Counted from the first letter of the stretch, positions 25,611 to 44,718 are shown. The stretch is DNA of 64,000 nt from Piromyces finnis (GCA_002104945.1 MCFH01000045.1:1-64000), one strand, 5' to 3'. The notes: a model not told the origin generated them from the letters alone. A program made the numbers and translations.

Positions 25611-26367
25611 TTTATATAATATTGATTATATATTATTTGAATACTTGAAAATATAATATTAAAAAAAATTTCTATTTTAAAAATTTACATTAATAATTAA
25701 ATTTTAAAATTTTAAGTTTAACACTTCCTTTATAAAAAATTAATAATAAAGTTTACTAAAATGTTGTTCTTAAATAATCTCCCACTACATTTTGTCATAC
25801 TGTCATTCTGCTGAATAATTATATGGAAAATTTTACCATAAACTTGACTATCGTTATTTTATAATAATATCATAGTATCATAGGTTAAATTATAAAATAA
25901 GAATATAAAACCGATAAACAATTATATCATTATAATATATAAATATTATAAGTATTCAATATATTTAACATTGATATTAAAGCAATAAATTAGTAATATT
26001 ATACTATTATATTAAATATATAATATTTATTGTTAGTCAGTTTTTAATCATACCATTTTTAATTAAAAATAAAAAAATAGGAAAAAAAGTTCATCAATAA
26101 TTAAATACACAAAATTTAAATATATTATAATTTCATTTTGTACATTTCTTAATATTTGAATATCTTAAACATTTTATTAATAAACTTTAATATGAATAAC
26201 ATGGAATAAAACCTTATTTAATAATATAATATAAAAGATTATTGGAATTAGAAATGATTTTAAGGTATTACAAAAAATCAAAATTTTGACACATTTTAAT
26301 TTTAGCTGTAGTATTTTTTGGATTTGTAATACTAATTATTTTATAATAATAATTAGGAATTTATCTT

Positions 26368-26465
26368 AATAAATATCATTAGTAATATTGAAATGGCTAT
26401 TTAACGAAATATGAACAATAAATATCATTAGTAATATTGAGATGGCTATTTAACGAAATATGAAC
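26368..26465. repeat. Two-copy tandem repeat, 49-bp unit
   Basis: Copies at 26368-26416 and 26417-26465 abut exactly and differ at one base (TTGAAATGG against TTGAGATGG). A recent local duplication in non-coding DNA. Confidence 0.9.
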
Positions 26466-26750
26466 AAATTGTTTTTAGTAAAAACTTAAACCCTTGATTT
26501 TTATAGTATTACTTATGATAAATAAGCTTTTGTTTTTTATACCGTTATTATGTATAATCAATATAATATTTATTTCATTAATCACCTATAATTAATTCCT
26601 ATAATTAAAAAGAAATAAATAATTTATAAAAATTTGAGTTTCATATATTTATTAATATCAATTACATTAGTGAATATTATTAATTGATTTCTTTTAGTTA
26701 AAAAATATTCATTTTTATAATAAAATAAATATCAAATGCTACTTTATTAC

Positions 26751-26790
<40 letters not shown>
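26751..26790. repeat. (TAA)n microsatellite
   Basis: About 13 uninterrupted TAA units in the intergenic region. Confidence 0.95.
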
Positions 26791-26791
<1 letters not shown>

Positions 26792-28492
26792 GTTAATCAT
26801 TAATTTTAAAGGATAATAATATTTCATTTAATATATAGTATATTTAAGAATTATATAATATAGTTTTTGTTCATTCAAAGTGTAACATAAATTAACGAAT
26901 AGGATTTCTTTTATTATTAAAATTAATAAAAATATATTAATTAAACTTTAAATTTAATTAAATTTTCTATCTATAAAACCAAACCTAAAACATACTAATA
27001 TTTTTTATTAAAACGATTACTTACTTTAATTTTTTTAATTATTCTAAATTTGACAAAATTGAAAATGTTAATTTATTTTCTATTTCAAAAAAAAAAGTAT
27101 TTACCATAATATATCCTTTTTTGACACTACTCTTTTGATAATATTTAATACAAATGTTTTTATATAGAGCTAGGTTGATTTTATCATTATTATGGACAGA
27201 AAATATAAAAAACAATATAAAAACAATTATATAATATATAATATAAAAATAGTATTATTTCTAAATAAAAATTAATTTATATGTTATTTTATTATGAATA
27301 AAATTACATAATATTTTTTATAGTAGTATCTGCAATATTATAAATACCCCCTTATTTTAAATATTTTCCAAAATCTTCAGATGTTTTTTTTTTTTTTCCA
27401 TTTTGAAAACTATAATAGATATAATAATAATAATATCAACACCACAACCTTTCTCTATTAAGTTGTAGCTAATCCTAAGTAATTAATGATGAATAATATT
27501 TTAATTTGAATAATTGGTGATAATAAAAATAGTAAATGAAAAATCCCTAATTTTTAAATAAAATACTAAAATTATTTGTTTCTTAAATATCCTTAATTTA
27601 TTTTTGAAGTCATGGCACATTTATTTACTCCTTAATTTTAATTTCAACCAACCAATTCTTTAATATGTCATTATTCAAAAGGAATATTTTTTTTTCAAAA
27701 AGTAATTTTATAAATTGTAGTAATTCTGAAGAAGTTCTATTATTAATAATGATAGCAATAATGACAATAATAATGAAAATAATAAAGATAAAAAAGAGGA
27801 AATAAAGAGGTCTTTAATATTAGAGAACAGTTAAAGAATAAAAATGAAAAACAATAATTGTATAATTAATAAACATAATATATTGCTAAGTGGCTTATAG
27901 TTTATATATTAATATATATTATGAATTAATACATTTTATATTAATGTTTTATTTTTAAAAAAGGAAATATCATATTAATATAATTTTAATTTAATTTAGA
28001 ATCATTTATTATAAATAATAATTATTAAAGTTTACCAATTCCTAAATCAGTATAATTGTAAATAACAATATAACCAATAATATTAAAATATAGGAATCAG
28101 TTAATTGTTTAATTATTAAATAAATTTCAATTTACTTATTATACTTGATAAGATTAGAATATATTAAAAACCTTATTTACATTATTTTATATAATGTAGA
28201 ATGATTCATAGTTATTGATTGAAACTTAAAATAATAAAATATTAAAAAATGTACAATTATGTAAATATTTTTTTAAATCAGTATATAAGAACAAAAAATT
28301 CACTTTTTATTTAGTTTTTTAATATAAACAATAATATAAAAATTATTTATATTATATATTAATTGCTGGTCAATAATAATTTTACTAAATATTTTAGTAA
28401 GTAAAAATGATTAAAGAAAATAATAAAATTGAAATGAAAATAATTTAGTTTATTGAATATTTAAATTTTAAATAATTTAAAAAATATAGAAA

Positions 28493-30148
28493 ATGTTTAA
28501 GAATCTTAGTATTGCTGCTTTATTAGTAGCTTCAGCAAGAGCTGCATGCTGGTCTTCCTCCCAAGGTAGGAAATATTAATATAAATAATTAATAAAAAAG
28601 GATAGAGAATTAACAAAACTATTATAAATAAAAAGGTTATCCATGCTGTTCTTCTTCTTCAGTTGTTGTTGCCTTTTCCGATGCTAGTGGTGAATGGTAA
28701 ATAAATTGATATGTGAAAATAATAAAAATAATAAAAAAAGAATTTTAAAAGTAATAAAATTTTATATAAAAAAAAAGGGGTGTTGAAAACGGTGACTGGT
28801 GTGGTATTCCAAAGGAAGAAAAGGTTACCTGCTTTGCCGAAAAGTTAGGTTACAGTTGCTGTCCAGATGGTACTACTGTCTCTTACACTGATGGTGATGG
28901 TAAATGGTAAGTGAGATTAAATATAAAAAAATAAATTTTAATAAAAATAGAATACTAATAAAAATAAAAAAAATATAAAGGGGTGTTGTCAATGGTGACT
29001 GGTGTGGTATTGCTGAAGAACAAAAGCCAACTTGCTGGGCTGAAGCTTTAGGTTACAAGTGTTGTCAAACTACCAGTAATGTTGAATTCATTGATACTGA
29101 TGGTAAGTGGGGTTTCGAAAACGGTGATTGGTGTGGTATTAACGGTAATGTTAAGGTTACTACTACTACTGCTAGAAGAACCACCACTACTAGAAGAACT
29201 ACTACTACCACTAGAACTACTACCACCAGAAAGGTCAAGCCAACTTACTCTGTTATCTATGAAACTGGTAAGAAGCTTAACTCTGGTTACGAAAACTGGG
29301 GTTGGGATGCTAAAATGTCATTCAAGGACAGTGCTCTCGTTGTAACTAGTGACAAGGAATCATACGGTGCTGCTTCCATTAAGAAGCTCTCTGGTTACTA
29401 TGGTAAGGGTGGTTGTATTCACTTACTTTGCAAAACTGACAACAGAGCTTTCATTAAGATTCAAGGTGTCCAAGGTGAAGATGAAGAAGATTCCTTCCAA
29501 GTTGGTACCATTAATGGTGACTCTGACTTCACTGAATACCTCTTCGATGTTGAAGATGAATACAGATTCGACCGTATTATTATTCAAGATGGTGCTGCTA
29601 GTGGTGAACCAATTAATGTTAGATACTTAATTTACTCTACTGGTACTTGTGAAGATTTCGTTGCTCCAGTTGATACTAGTAAGGTTCCAGTTACTACTAC
29701 TACCAAGAAGAACAATGTTAGAGCTGTTTACACTACCATCTTCAAGACTGCTTACAGTATGCCAAGTGGTTACGACAACTGGGGTTGGGGATGCTCTATT
29801 TCTTACTCTGGTGGTGCCATGGTTATTAACCCAGAAGAAGGTGAATATGGTGCTGTTTCTCTTAAGAGATTATCTGGTTCCTTCAACGGCGGTTCCCTCC
29901 GTTTTGATATGAAGAACGAAGGTAAGGTTAACGTTATTGTTGAAAACTCTGACAGAGATGAAAAGTACAACGTTGACTCTATTTCTCCAAGTGATGAATA
30001 CCAAACCTACATCTTAGATATTGATTTCGATTTACCATTCGACCGTATCAACTTCCAAGATGCTAAGGGTAGTGGTGACCGTATCTGGATTAAGAACCTT
30101 GTTCACTCTACTGGTTCTGCTGAAGATTTTGTTGACCCAATCAACTAA
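28493..30148 (+). CDS. ncp1: NCP1-like non-catalytic cellulosome protein: three dockerins and tandem CBM29
   Basis: Secreted polysaccharide-binding protein, predicted to dock into the fungal cellulosome. Exons 28493-28565, 28636-28696, 28778-28906 and 28981-30148 give 476 aa. Order: signal peptide (to about ASARA); three fungal dockerin modules, each with paired Cys and a WG(V/F)xNGDWCGI core; a Thr/Arg linker; and two CBM29 modules (about 29249-29660 and 29720-30145). The second has the NWGWGC tryptophans and the EYGAVSLKR and KNEGKVNV segments that, as I recall, supply the ligand-binding Trp/Tyr/Lys residues of Piromyces CBM29-2. The first keeps NWGWD. CBM29 binds mannan, glucomannan and cellulose. 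No catalytic domain is present. The three introns lie in the dockerin part, two of them splitting the Trp codon before GV(E/V)NGDWCGI. Confidence 0.93.
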
Positions 30149-30413
30149 ATTAATTAATAAGAAATAATTAATCACTAAAAATGTAGTGATAAAATAAAAT
30201 AAATAAAATAAAAGACATAAATAAATTAGTAATAAACAGTAGAAAAATTAAGTACTGTGTAAATAAATTAAAAAAAAAAAAAGAAATAAAAAAAGAATTA
30301 AAAAATATAAAAATTTTGGATTTAAAAGTGATAATTAAAGTGTTTTTAAAAATTTATTGTTTTAATGAAAGAAGTTCTTTCTTTTAATTTAATAGAAAAC
30401 AAAAGGAAAAATA

Positions 30414-32536
30414 TTATTTATTTAATACATAATCTTCGTTATAAAAATTTTCAATAATATCATTATTTTCGTCATCTTCATCATCACTTTCATTGTTTGA
30501 AGTAGAGAAGTATTTTTTTTTTTGTATCCTGTGGGTTTGGTAAAGTACTATATTATCATTTGAATTATTACTAATTGCCGATGATGATTTTAACGTTGTA
30601 ATACATGTAAGTCTGTATAAATAACCATTAGAGCAAATTGCAATTAATTCAACTTTATTTGGTTCAGTTTCAGATGGTGTATTTTCATTTTCTTTTTATT
30701 AAAATAATATAATATATATATATAAATAATTTGTTTAAAATTACAAAAAAAAAAAAAAAAAAAAAACTATTTATAACTGATAATAGAAGTTAAGATTAAA
30801 AATTTAATATTTACCATTTGAAATTAAAGTATCAACAAATGTACAAATATTACTTAAAGGTAATCGAAATTGAGCCCAACTTCTTTCTATAAAATATTTA
30901 GGTACTATTTTTTGAGAAATTGAATAAATAGAAAGAGGAGCTTGTGGTGCTTTCTTTTCATAATGTGTCATTGTTGTTGTGGAATAACCACCATCAAGAT
31001 AACTTGAACCATTTTTATCATATTCATTTAATTGTTGTTGCCATGCCATAATTGATGTATTATCTATCAATTTATTTTTATTTTTTTTGATTATTTATAA
31101 TTCAAGTAAATATAGTAATATAATATTAATAAATAATTCGTTTAAATGAAAATAAATAATATATATAAAAAATAATTTCATTCCATATATATGTATATTT
31201 GTTTATCATTATATAATTACCATATAAATTAAATATATGAATAGTGCCTTTATTACTGGAAACACATATTTTATTAGCTTTTTTATTAAAATTTATACAG
31301 TAAATTTGAGCTTTATCTGATCCTCTTCTGAATTCATGTATTTTTTGTCTTGTTTCCAAATTAAATATTCGAATAATAGTGCCTTGTTCAGAAGCAGACG
31401 CTACTAATTCACCATTTAATGATATCGAAAGGCATGAAAGAGAAGATTTATGAGCTTGGATTTTTGAAAATGTAGGTATAATAGAATTTTTCGTAGTTGT
31501 TGAGGATGTTGTTGTAGAAGGTATTGGTCTTCCTAGTCGATCATTATGAATAATATTTTTTTTGTATTGTAAATTTAATATTTGAATTTCTCCTTGCATT
31601 TTTCCTGGTAATGCTATTGTAATTCCTTGTCTATCCCTTTTTTTTATGGTAGCTATAGCTACTAAACCTTTTTCATTATAACAGGTTTCTATAATATGAA
31701 TACATTTAGGCTTAGCATGCCCATTATAGATAAACGTTTGTGTTGGTAGTACTACTATTATACTATAAAATTTTTATATTTATTTATATTTATAATGTAA
31801 TGTAATATTAATAAAATTTATACAATATTATTTTGTTAAAAATAATTGACTATTACTATATTATTATTATTTTTACTGTTATTATTTTCTTTCATAAACC
31901 TTACCCATATTCTGTTAGCCTTACTGCTTTTACTTCTACTTCATATTGAATTTCTGCTACTACATTATCATTTGATATATCACATAAAACAACTTTGCTA
32001 GGTGAAAAATAAGAACTAATATCCTTCCCCACAATAGCTAATAAATTTGAATGATATAAACCTTCTACAATAATTAAACCTGGACAATCTGTTAATACTG
32101 GTTGCAGTACTTTATTAATGCTACTACTACCATTATTATTATCATTATAATTATTATTAGTACTATTAATATTTGTTATACTACTTCTTTTTATTAAATT
32201 ATTTCTTGCTTCTAATATGGATTTTGGTTTTATTTTAAAATTATTTGTTAAAGAATTTTGTTTATTTGATAAAATGATAGTTTCGTCTTTTTTATTATTT
32301 CTGTTATCATCAAAATTAACATTATTTGAATTAATATTGCTATTCAAAAAGTCTGGTGAACTACTGTCTTTTTTTTTTTTCTGACTTTCAAAATGTTTTA
32401 ATTCTAGAAGAGGAAGAGTATTAAATATTTTGTATCCATTATTAGTGCCTATCATAAAACAACTAAAATCCTGATTAAAATTTATATAATGAATATTTTC
32501 ATTTTTTTCAGGGTCTATTATAGTTTCTAAGTTCAT
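30414..32536 (-). CDS. PROPPIN phosphoinositide-binding WD-repeat protein, Hsv2/WIPI3-like
   Basis: Membrane-trafficking or autophagy factor that binds PI3P and PI(3,5)P2. Four exons (31905-32536, 31221-31762, 30815-31063 and 30414-30691) join in phase to 566 aa. Evidence: N-terminal propeller start [19 protein letters not shown]; blade [20 protein letters not shown]-like sequence (read [20 protein letters not shown]); the diagnostic [17 protein letters not shown], whose FRRG motif is the phosphoinositide site; then [12 protein letters not shown] and [10 protein letters not shown]. The downstream match is closest to WIPI3/WDR45B and yeast Hsv2 rather than Atg18. Low-complexity Asn/Lys/Ser inserts (about 32110-32390) and a Ser/Thr stretch near 31500 enlarge it. 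Confidence 0.88.
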
Positions 32537-34500
32537 ACTTTATTTATTTTTACAATTCAATTTATTTATAGCAAACAAACTTCATAACTTTTTAATATAA
32601 AATTTCTGAGAAAAATTTAATTTATTTTTTAATTTAAATTTTAAAGAAAAAAAATAAATATATTTTTAAAAAATTTTATTTATATTATAAAAGAATATAT
32701 ATTATAAAAATAAAAAAGTTTTTTTTTTATCACATTCATAAAAAAAAAAAAGTGTTATATTATTTAAACACCTCTATATTGATATTATTAATTAATAAGT
32801 ACTAAATAAATATATATTCTATATACTTTTTCTCTTACTTTTTATTTTTATTTCATTATTTTAATAATAATTAATGGATTATCTTTTTTTTTTTTTTTTT
32901 TTTTTTAACCAGATCATGCTTGTGGATTATATGTTTTTTAGCAATAGCAAGAAATAATATTTCTTTTATAATTTTATATTTTATATTTTATTTATTTATT
33001 TTTTACATAATAATACAAAACTTTTATAAATTGTCATAATGTAATACTAATTCATTTTGAAAATTATTATATAGTAAATTTAATAAAACAATTAAGTGTC
33101 TAAAATAAATTGATAAATTAGTAAATAGTAATGAATAACATTCATATATAAAAAATAATAGCGAGATAAATAAGGAATAAGAAATTTAAAATGCTTTAAA
33201 TCTTTCTTTTTTCTGTAATAGTGATATGATGGAAATGGAAAAAATGTTGTTGCTGATAAATTAAATAAAAATTGATTAAAATCGTTAATTCAATATTAAT
33301 AAATATTTAAATATATGGATAATAAGTAATTAATTAAAATATAAATATATTAAATAATACCATAAAAAAAAAATGAAGTAGCCAATAAAAGAATTAATAA
33401 TATAAATTTTGAAAAAAAAAAAAAAAGAAAAAATTATTTTACGGCAGGCAGTCAATAATTTTTAAGAAATTTGGAATTTGACCGTTATAATGCTTGAAGG
33501 AGGGAAACATTTATGTACTATTAAATATGTATAACCAGATAAAATATATTATATAATATTATATCATATAGAAAACTAATGGATTTTTTTTAAACAAAAA
33601 AACTTTTATAATAAAAATTATAATTGAATCCTAAATAATAATAATAAACAATGTTTTATTAATAATTCCATAAAGAATTATATTCGTATTGTTTTTACAA
33701 AATAAACAATACTTTTTTTATTTTTATTTTAATTTTTTTTCATAATACAATTTAAAGTATTATTTAAAGTATTTTATGTGGAGTATTTAAAAAATATAAT
33801 ATTTTTTTAATATTAATTTTTGTTATTGTTTATAATTTCAATTATAATAAAATGTACCACATTAAAAAAACAAACATAAAAATATTTATATTGATTATTA
33901 TTATTATAACTATAATAATAATAATAAAAACAATAAGAAAGTTAATTTAATAGTTTTTACTTTCATTTTTATGATATTATATCTGAATTTTATTTTTATT
34001 ATATAAAAAAAAGTATAATGAATAAGATAATAATAATAATAGTAATAATACTTTGTCAACAAAAAATAAAATATCTTTTATAATACTTTTTTTTTTAACA
34101 AAAAGATATTTTATCTTTTGTTGAAAAAGTTTTTTTTATACTTAGCACAATATCCATTATAATTCTTAATTCATTAAATTAATATAAAATTACAGAATAA
34201 ACCAATGATTTTTCAATATTATTATAACTTTATCGTTTATTATTTTTTTTTAAAAAATTCCATCGAATCATAAACATAAAGAATTGATTGTTATTATAAC
34301 AATCAATAATTAAATGTTTCTTAAACAATTGATTAATAATAATTCTATTGTATAATTGTTCATATTTAATTTTAAAAAATATATAAAAAGGAAAATTTTT
34401 ACCTAATTTTTTTTTTTTTATTATTATTTTATATACTATAAATTCATATTAAAATAATTAAAGATCAATAAATTATAAATTAATAAATAATAAAAAAAAA
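32537..34500. other. AT-rich divergent intergenic region
   Basis: Between the PROPPIN (-) and CE4 (+) genes. No gene seen. It contains a long T tract (about 32885-32906), a slightly GC-richer patch near 33440-33540 without an open frame, and a 23-bp-arm hairpin at 34057-34123. Confidence 0.55.
34057..34123. repeat. Inverted repeat, 23-bp arms
   Basis: Arm 34057-34079 pairs with 34101-34123 with one mismatch (core AAAATATCTTTT / AAAAGATATTTT) around a 21-base A/T loop. Weaker outer pairing (AAGTATAA near 34012 with TTATACTT near 34135) extends the stem. It may be a small MITE or a transcript hairpin; it lies about 380 bp upstream of the CE4 gene. Confidence 0.7.
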
Positions 34501-35524
34501 ATGAAATCTTTACTTTTTGTTGGTTTAGCTACTTTAGGATTAGCCAAATTATCCAATGCTGCTTGCAGTGGTGCCTATGCTCAATGTGGAGGGTAATAAT
34601 TTTTATTAATAAATAATAACTAATAACCTTATTTTAATAAAATAACATAAATATAATTCTAATTATGGATGATTTATTATAAAAATTATTTTTACAATCA
34701 ATAGTAATAATTTCCAAGGTGAATCTTGTTGCGTTTCAGGCTTTCAATGTGTTAAACATAATGAATGGTATTCAAGTTGTCAACCAGGTATTGAATCAAA
34801 TTCCCCTTCATTAAATGTTCCTTCTTCTAACAATAATAATTGGAATAATAATAATGCTAGTATATCTCAAGCAAGTCCAAGCTTTAAATTTTATTCTAAA
34901 TGTATAAATCCAATGGAATGGGCTATTACTTTTGATGATGGTCCAACTGAATATGCTGATGCTATTTTAGATCTTTTAAAAGAAAATAATATTAAGGCCA
35001 CTTTCTTTGTTGTCGGTAATTTATATATGTCAACCTCTAATCCTGAATGGGCAAGAATTATTAAAAGAATGGATGATGAAGGTCATACTATTGGTAATCA
35101 TACCTTTAACCATAAAGATTTAACTGAACTTTCTGCTGATCAAATTATGAGTGAAATGAAACAACTTGAAGATGCAGTCTACCCAATTATTGGTAAGAAA
35201 CCAGTTTTCATGAGACCACCTTATGGTTCTGGTAATGGTAATGAAATTGTTATGAATACTTTACAATCTGCTGGTTATAAAGCAGCTATTACATGGAATG
35301 TTGATCCAATGGATTATAGTAATGGTGGTGATATTAGTTATGCTATTCAAGTTATTAATGAAGCTAAAGGTCAACCAATTATTACCTTAAATCATTTAAA
35401 GTATGGCGGTGCCACTAAAGATGGTATTATTGCTTTAATTAAAGCTGAAATTGAAGCAATGATTGCTAATGGATATACCCCTGTTACTATGGAAAAGTGT
35501 CTTGGTTTTAGTGCCTACAAATAA
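34501..35524 (+). CDS. Secreted CBM1-CE4 polysaccharide deacetylase
   Basis: NodB-fold metal-dependent deacetylase of 303 aa, acting on chitin-type or acetylated xylan substrates. Exons 34501-34592 and 34705-35524. Exon 1 gives the signal peptide (to about AKLSNA) and the CBM1 start YAQCGG; exon 2 continues NNFQGESCCVSGFQC to WYSSC. The Ser/Asn-rich linker leads to the catalytic domain: motif 1 TFDDGP (about residue 105), motif 2 GNHTFNH (about 161, metal-binding His pair), motif 3 RPPYG (about 200), motif 4 WNVDPMDYS and motif 5 TLNHLKYGG. All five CE4 motifs look intact. A CBM1 suggests a plant cell wall substrate (acetylxylan), but chitin deacetylase activity cannot be excluded by sequence alone. 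Confidence 0.9.
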
Positions 35525-36156
35525 ATATTTTATAATTTATGGGGAACAAAATATCCCTTTTTTTTTTCTTTTATTTTAATTTAATTTATAAAAATATTAG
35601 AAATAAAAAATATAATGTATAGTTTATTTTTAAAGTATAATCACAATAAATATTAATTTAATAAATGAATTAATAAATATATTAATAAATAAATAAATAA
35701 ATGGTATACTTATAATATAAAACATTAATGCTCTATAAATGCAGAAAATAAAAAAAAAAAAGTATGATTATAATAATGGTATACATTTTTATCTAAGTTA
35801 TGCTAATAAATACTTTATATTTTTATATATTATTTACTATTTTTATAATAACTTTGTACAATAAATAAAGATTTTTAGTTTAAAAAAAAGAAAAAATTGT
35901 AGGTATTGAAATTTATTAATTATATATTTTTAATATATATATGTACACAATCTTTATTGATTTCTTTTTTTTCTTTTCTTTTTTTTTTTTTTTTTCTTTG
36001 TTATTTAATTACCCCTTAATTATACATTAAATTATTAAAACCATCTATCTTTTAATTCAATAAATGCTAGAATAAGAAGTAATTTTATTATTATTTTTAT
36101 TTCTTTTTTTTTTTTTTTTTTATTTCTTTTTTAGTTTTTTCTTTCTTTTTTTTTTT
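35525..36156. other. AT-rich convergent intergenic stretch
   Basis: Shared 3' flank of the CE4 and Vps11 genes. Several T tracts (about 35981-35996, 36102-36121 and 36145-36158); nothing else seen. Confidence 0.6.
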
Positions 36157-42037
<5,881 letters not shown>

Positions 42038-42090
42038 CTTTTATTCTTTATTATTTTTATTTTTTTTTTTTTTAAATAATGAAGTTGTTG

Positions 42091-42148
<58 letters not shown>

Positions 42149-42861
42149 TAATTTATTTATTTGGTTTTGTATTTTTTCCTGTATTGTTTTATTTATATAT
42201 ATGTATATTAAATAATGTTATTCTTTGACTTTTTAATGTAGAGGGAATTCGACATTTATTTAATTACATATATTTTTATTGATTATTTTTATATTCTACA
42301 TCAAACTATTCCTATTGTTATTTTAAACTTTATTTTTCTTTATCCTTTATAGTTGAATTTTTATTATATTTAATTTGTAAAATTATTTAATTATATTAAA
42401 TATTTTTTTTTTCGAATATAAAGTTTAAAAATTGATAAAAAATGTAGGTATATTGATTTTCAATATCTAATTTTTATAATAAATAATTTCGTTTTTTTTT
42501 TATTTTTTTATTTTATCGAAATTATAATTTCTATTTGATATATTTAATAAAAATAAATATATAATTGTATAATAATATTATTATATAATAAGAGAATAGC
42601 TTTTATTTCTATTCAAGTAGCAATGATAAAAGCATGGATCTATTGAAAGAGCCTCAATATATAATTAAAATATGAATAGAAAGAAAAAAAAAAAAGAAAC
42701 CTTTATTATACTAATTAAAATATAATCTATGTATTATAAATATATATATATAAATATATAAAAATTAAAATAAATCTTATTAAACACAAATGAATAAAAA
42801 AAAATGAATGTATTCTAATCATTATAATTAAGAAGACCACAATTTAAGTGTAATATTGATA
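42038..42861. other. AT-rich upstream region of vps11
   Basis: Holds a TTA microsatellite (about 42093-42148) in the likely 5' flank or UTR of vps11 and A/T tracts. No gene seen. Confidence 0.6.
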
Positions 42862-43248
42862 TTAAAAGATAAATTTATAATCTTCATTGGTTACACTATC
42901 TCTACTGGTTTGTCTCACTGTTTCTTCAGCATTGATACTCTTGACTGCTATTTTAAACTTTTTAGGCATTAGCATTGTTAATCAATAACACAAAATATGA
43001 TTTTGGTAAAACATCCTACAATAACTATCAAAAAACGGAGATACTTTATAAATCCCTGATTTAATTTGACATTTTCTTACAAAGTTCTTTCTATTTCTTT
43101 CCATTATTAATGTTAAGACTTTTTTCTTAATAATTATTTGCATATATTAGAAAAGTTATTATACACTGTGATAGAATTATTATTAACTAAATTAACAATT
43201 TAAACTAAAATAATAGATCATATTTAAATAATCAAAATTATCATCTTC

Positions 43249-43309
<61 letters not shown>

Positions 43310-44520
43310 GTTATCATTATTATTGATAGAACTGTTGAAATTACATTTACTGAAAAAATTTAATAGTTGGACTATGTAATTATAATACTTAATATGGAGA
43401 TCTCTAAATGTTGGACAATCTAATAACTAATGCTTAATACTTTGATCTGCACTCTTGCAATATGGACAAACTAGATCAACAAATTTAGCAGCTTTTGCAA
43501 CTCTAGTATCCAACTTGTATCCGCTTCTTACTTTCAATAGCCAGTAGAAACCATAGGTAAACCCTTGGTACTCATATCATATTTTAATAAAATCTTTAGT
43601 TTCAATAAATTTATTATTATCATAATATTGAGCTTTGATTGAATTTCCTTTGAGATCTTTCCAATAAAAAGTTTTTAAATGCTCTAACATCACCATGCTT
43701 CATTAATTTTCAAGTGGTCCTACTTGATTTGTACCATGTATATTTTCTAAATTTAGGAATGTAATTGAAAAAGTATGAGATAATACATTTTGAGTTTTTT
43801 TACTTGTTAAAACATCTAACCTGGACTAATGTGCATTTGGCTTTGGCTGACAATGGAGGAATATTCAAATCTTTTGAAATAGAGTATAAAGATATAATCG
43901 ATACAGCTTTATGAACTCCAACAACCCATCTTATTCTTTTGTTAACATGCTTCTGAGCAATTCTAGATCTAGCTTTGTTGGATCCAAGAAATGGTGTAAA
44001 GTATGAAACTCTGTTGATCACTTGTGAGTTAAGTACTAGCTTTTTGAAAAGAATAGAAATATTAGAATTTCTTAAGAATTTACTGACTGAGAAAAGTCCT
44101 TTCAAAACCTTGTTATTAAGAGCTTTAATTACTAGTTTAAGGGACAAATTCTTATCAAATGGAACACCAAGATAAATGTAGTAATCTGTAGTTGGAATGG
44201 ATTTTCCTGCTAAATAAAATGATGGATCTTTCTTGTTCTGATTTTCTGTTGATTCAAGTTCTAGTGGTGAGAATTTTTGAAATCAATACTATTATTGATA
44301 AGTGATATACCCCGGTAGTTATCACAATCTGTCAAATCTCCCTTCTTAGGAATAGAAACAATACTAGATTCATTCCATAATCTGGGGAAGTCTCCATCCT
44401 AAATACGATTGAATAATTTATGAATAAAATTTAAACTATGAGCATCATTATCTGAAATGACATTACCAGAAGAATTATTATCTATAGTTATTAAACATGA
44501 TGTAAATTGTTTCTGTTTTT
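42862..44520 (-). pseudogene. Relic of a non-LTR (LINE) retrotransposon reverse transcriptase ORF
   Basis: From the 5' end: a piece of the RT fingers at about 44290-44400 (PRLWNESSIVSIPKKGDLTD, then YRGISLINN); an abrupt jump to the RT thumb side with YLGVPFDKNLSLK (about 44130-44180); an open helical stretch of 115 codons (43800-44147); a CCHC-type finger CPYCKSADQSIKH, stop, LLDC (about 43420-43465, CX2CX8HX4C), typical of LINE C-termini; and a tail reading KNFVRKCQIKSGIYKVSPFF and, in a new frame, MPKKFKIAVKSINAEETV to a stop at 42862. Stops and frame changes are frequent, and the RT palm with the catalytic (Y/F)xDD is missing. It is dead. Confidence 0.8.
43248..43326. repeat. (TTA)n microsatellite within the LINE relic
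   Basis: About 20 or more TTA units with minor interruptions near the right end. It would encode poly-Asn on the minus strand just after the CCHC finger. Confidence 0.9.
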
Positions 44521-44529
44521 AATTATTTT

Positions 44530-44687
44530 TAATTATTGTATAAAATTTCTTTAACCTTTACACTATATTTAAAATAGAACTCAAATTAATGATTGTTTTT
44601 ATTTTTTTAACTATTTTATATCTTTATTCTTTTTTTATTTACAAATCTTTAATAATATTTTTTTACAATAAAATATTAAAAAAGATG

Positions 44688-44718
<31 letters not shown>

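Larger units (their letters stand above)
25611..28492. other. AT-rich divergent intergenic region
   Basis: Upstream of both the second CE12 gene (-) and the NCP1-like gene (+), so it holds both promoters. It contains a 49-bp tandem duplication (26368-26465) and a TAA microsatellite (26751-26790). No further gene seen. Confidence 0.55.
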
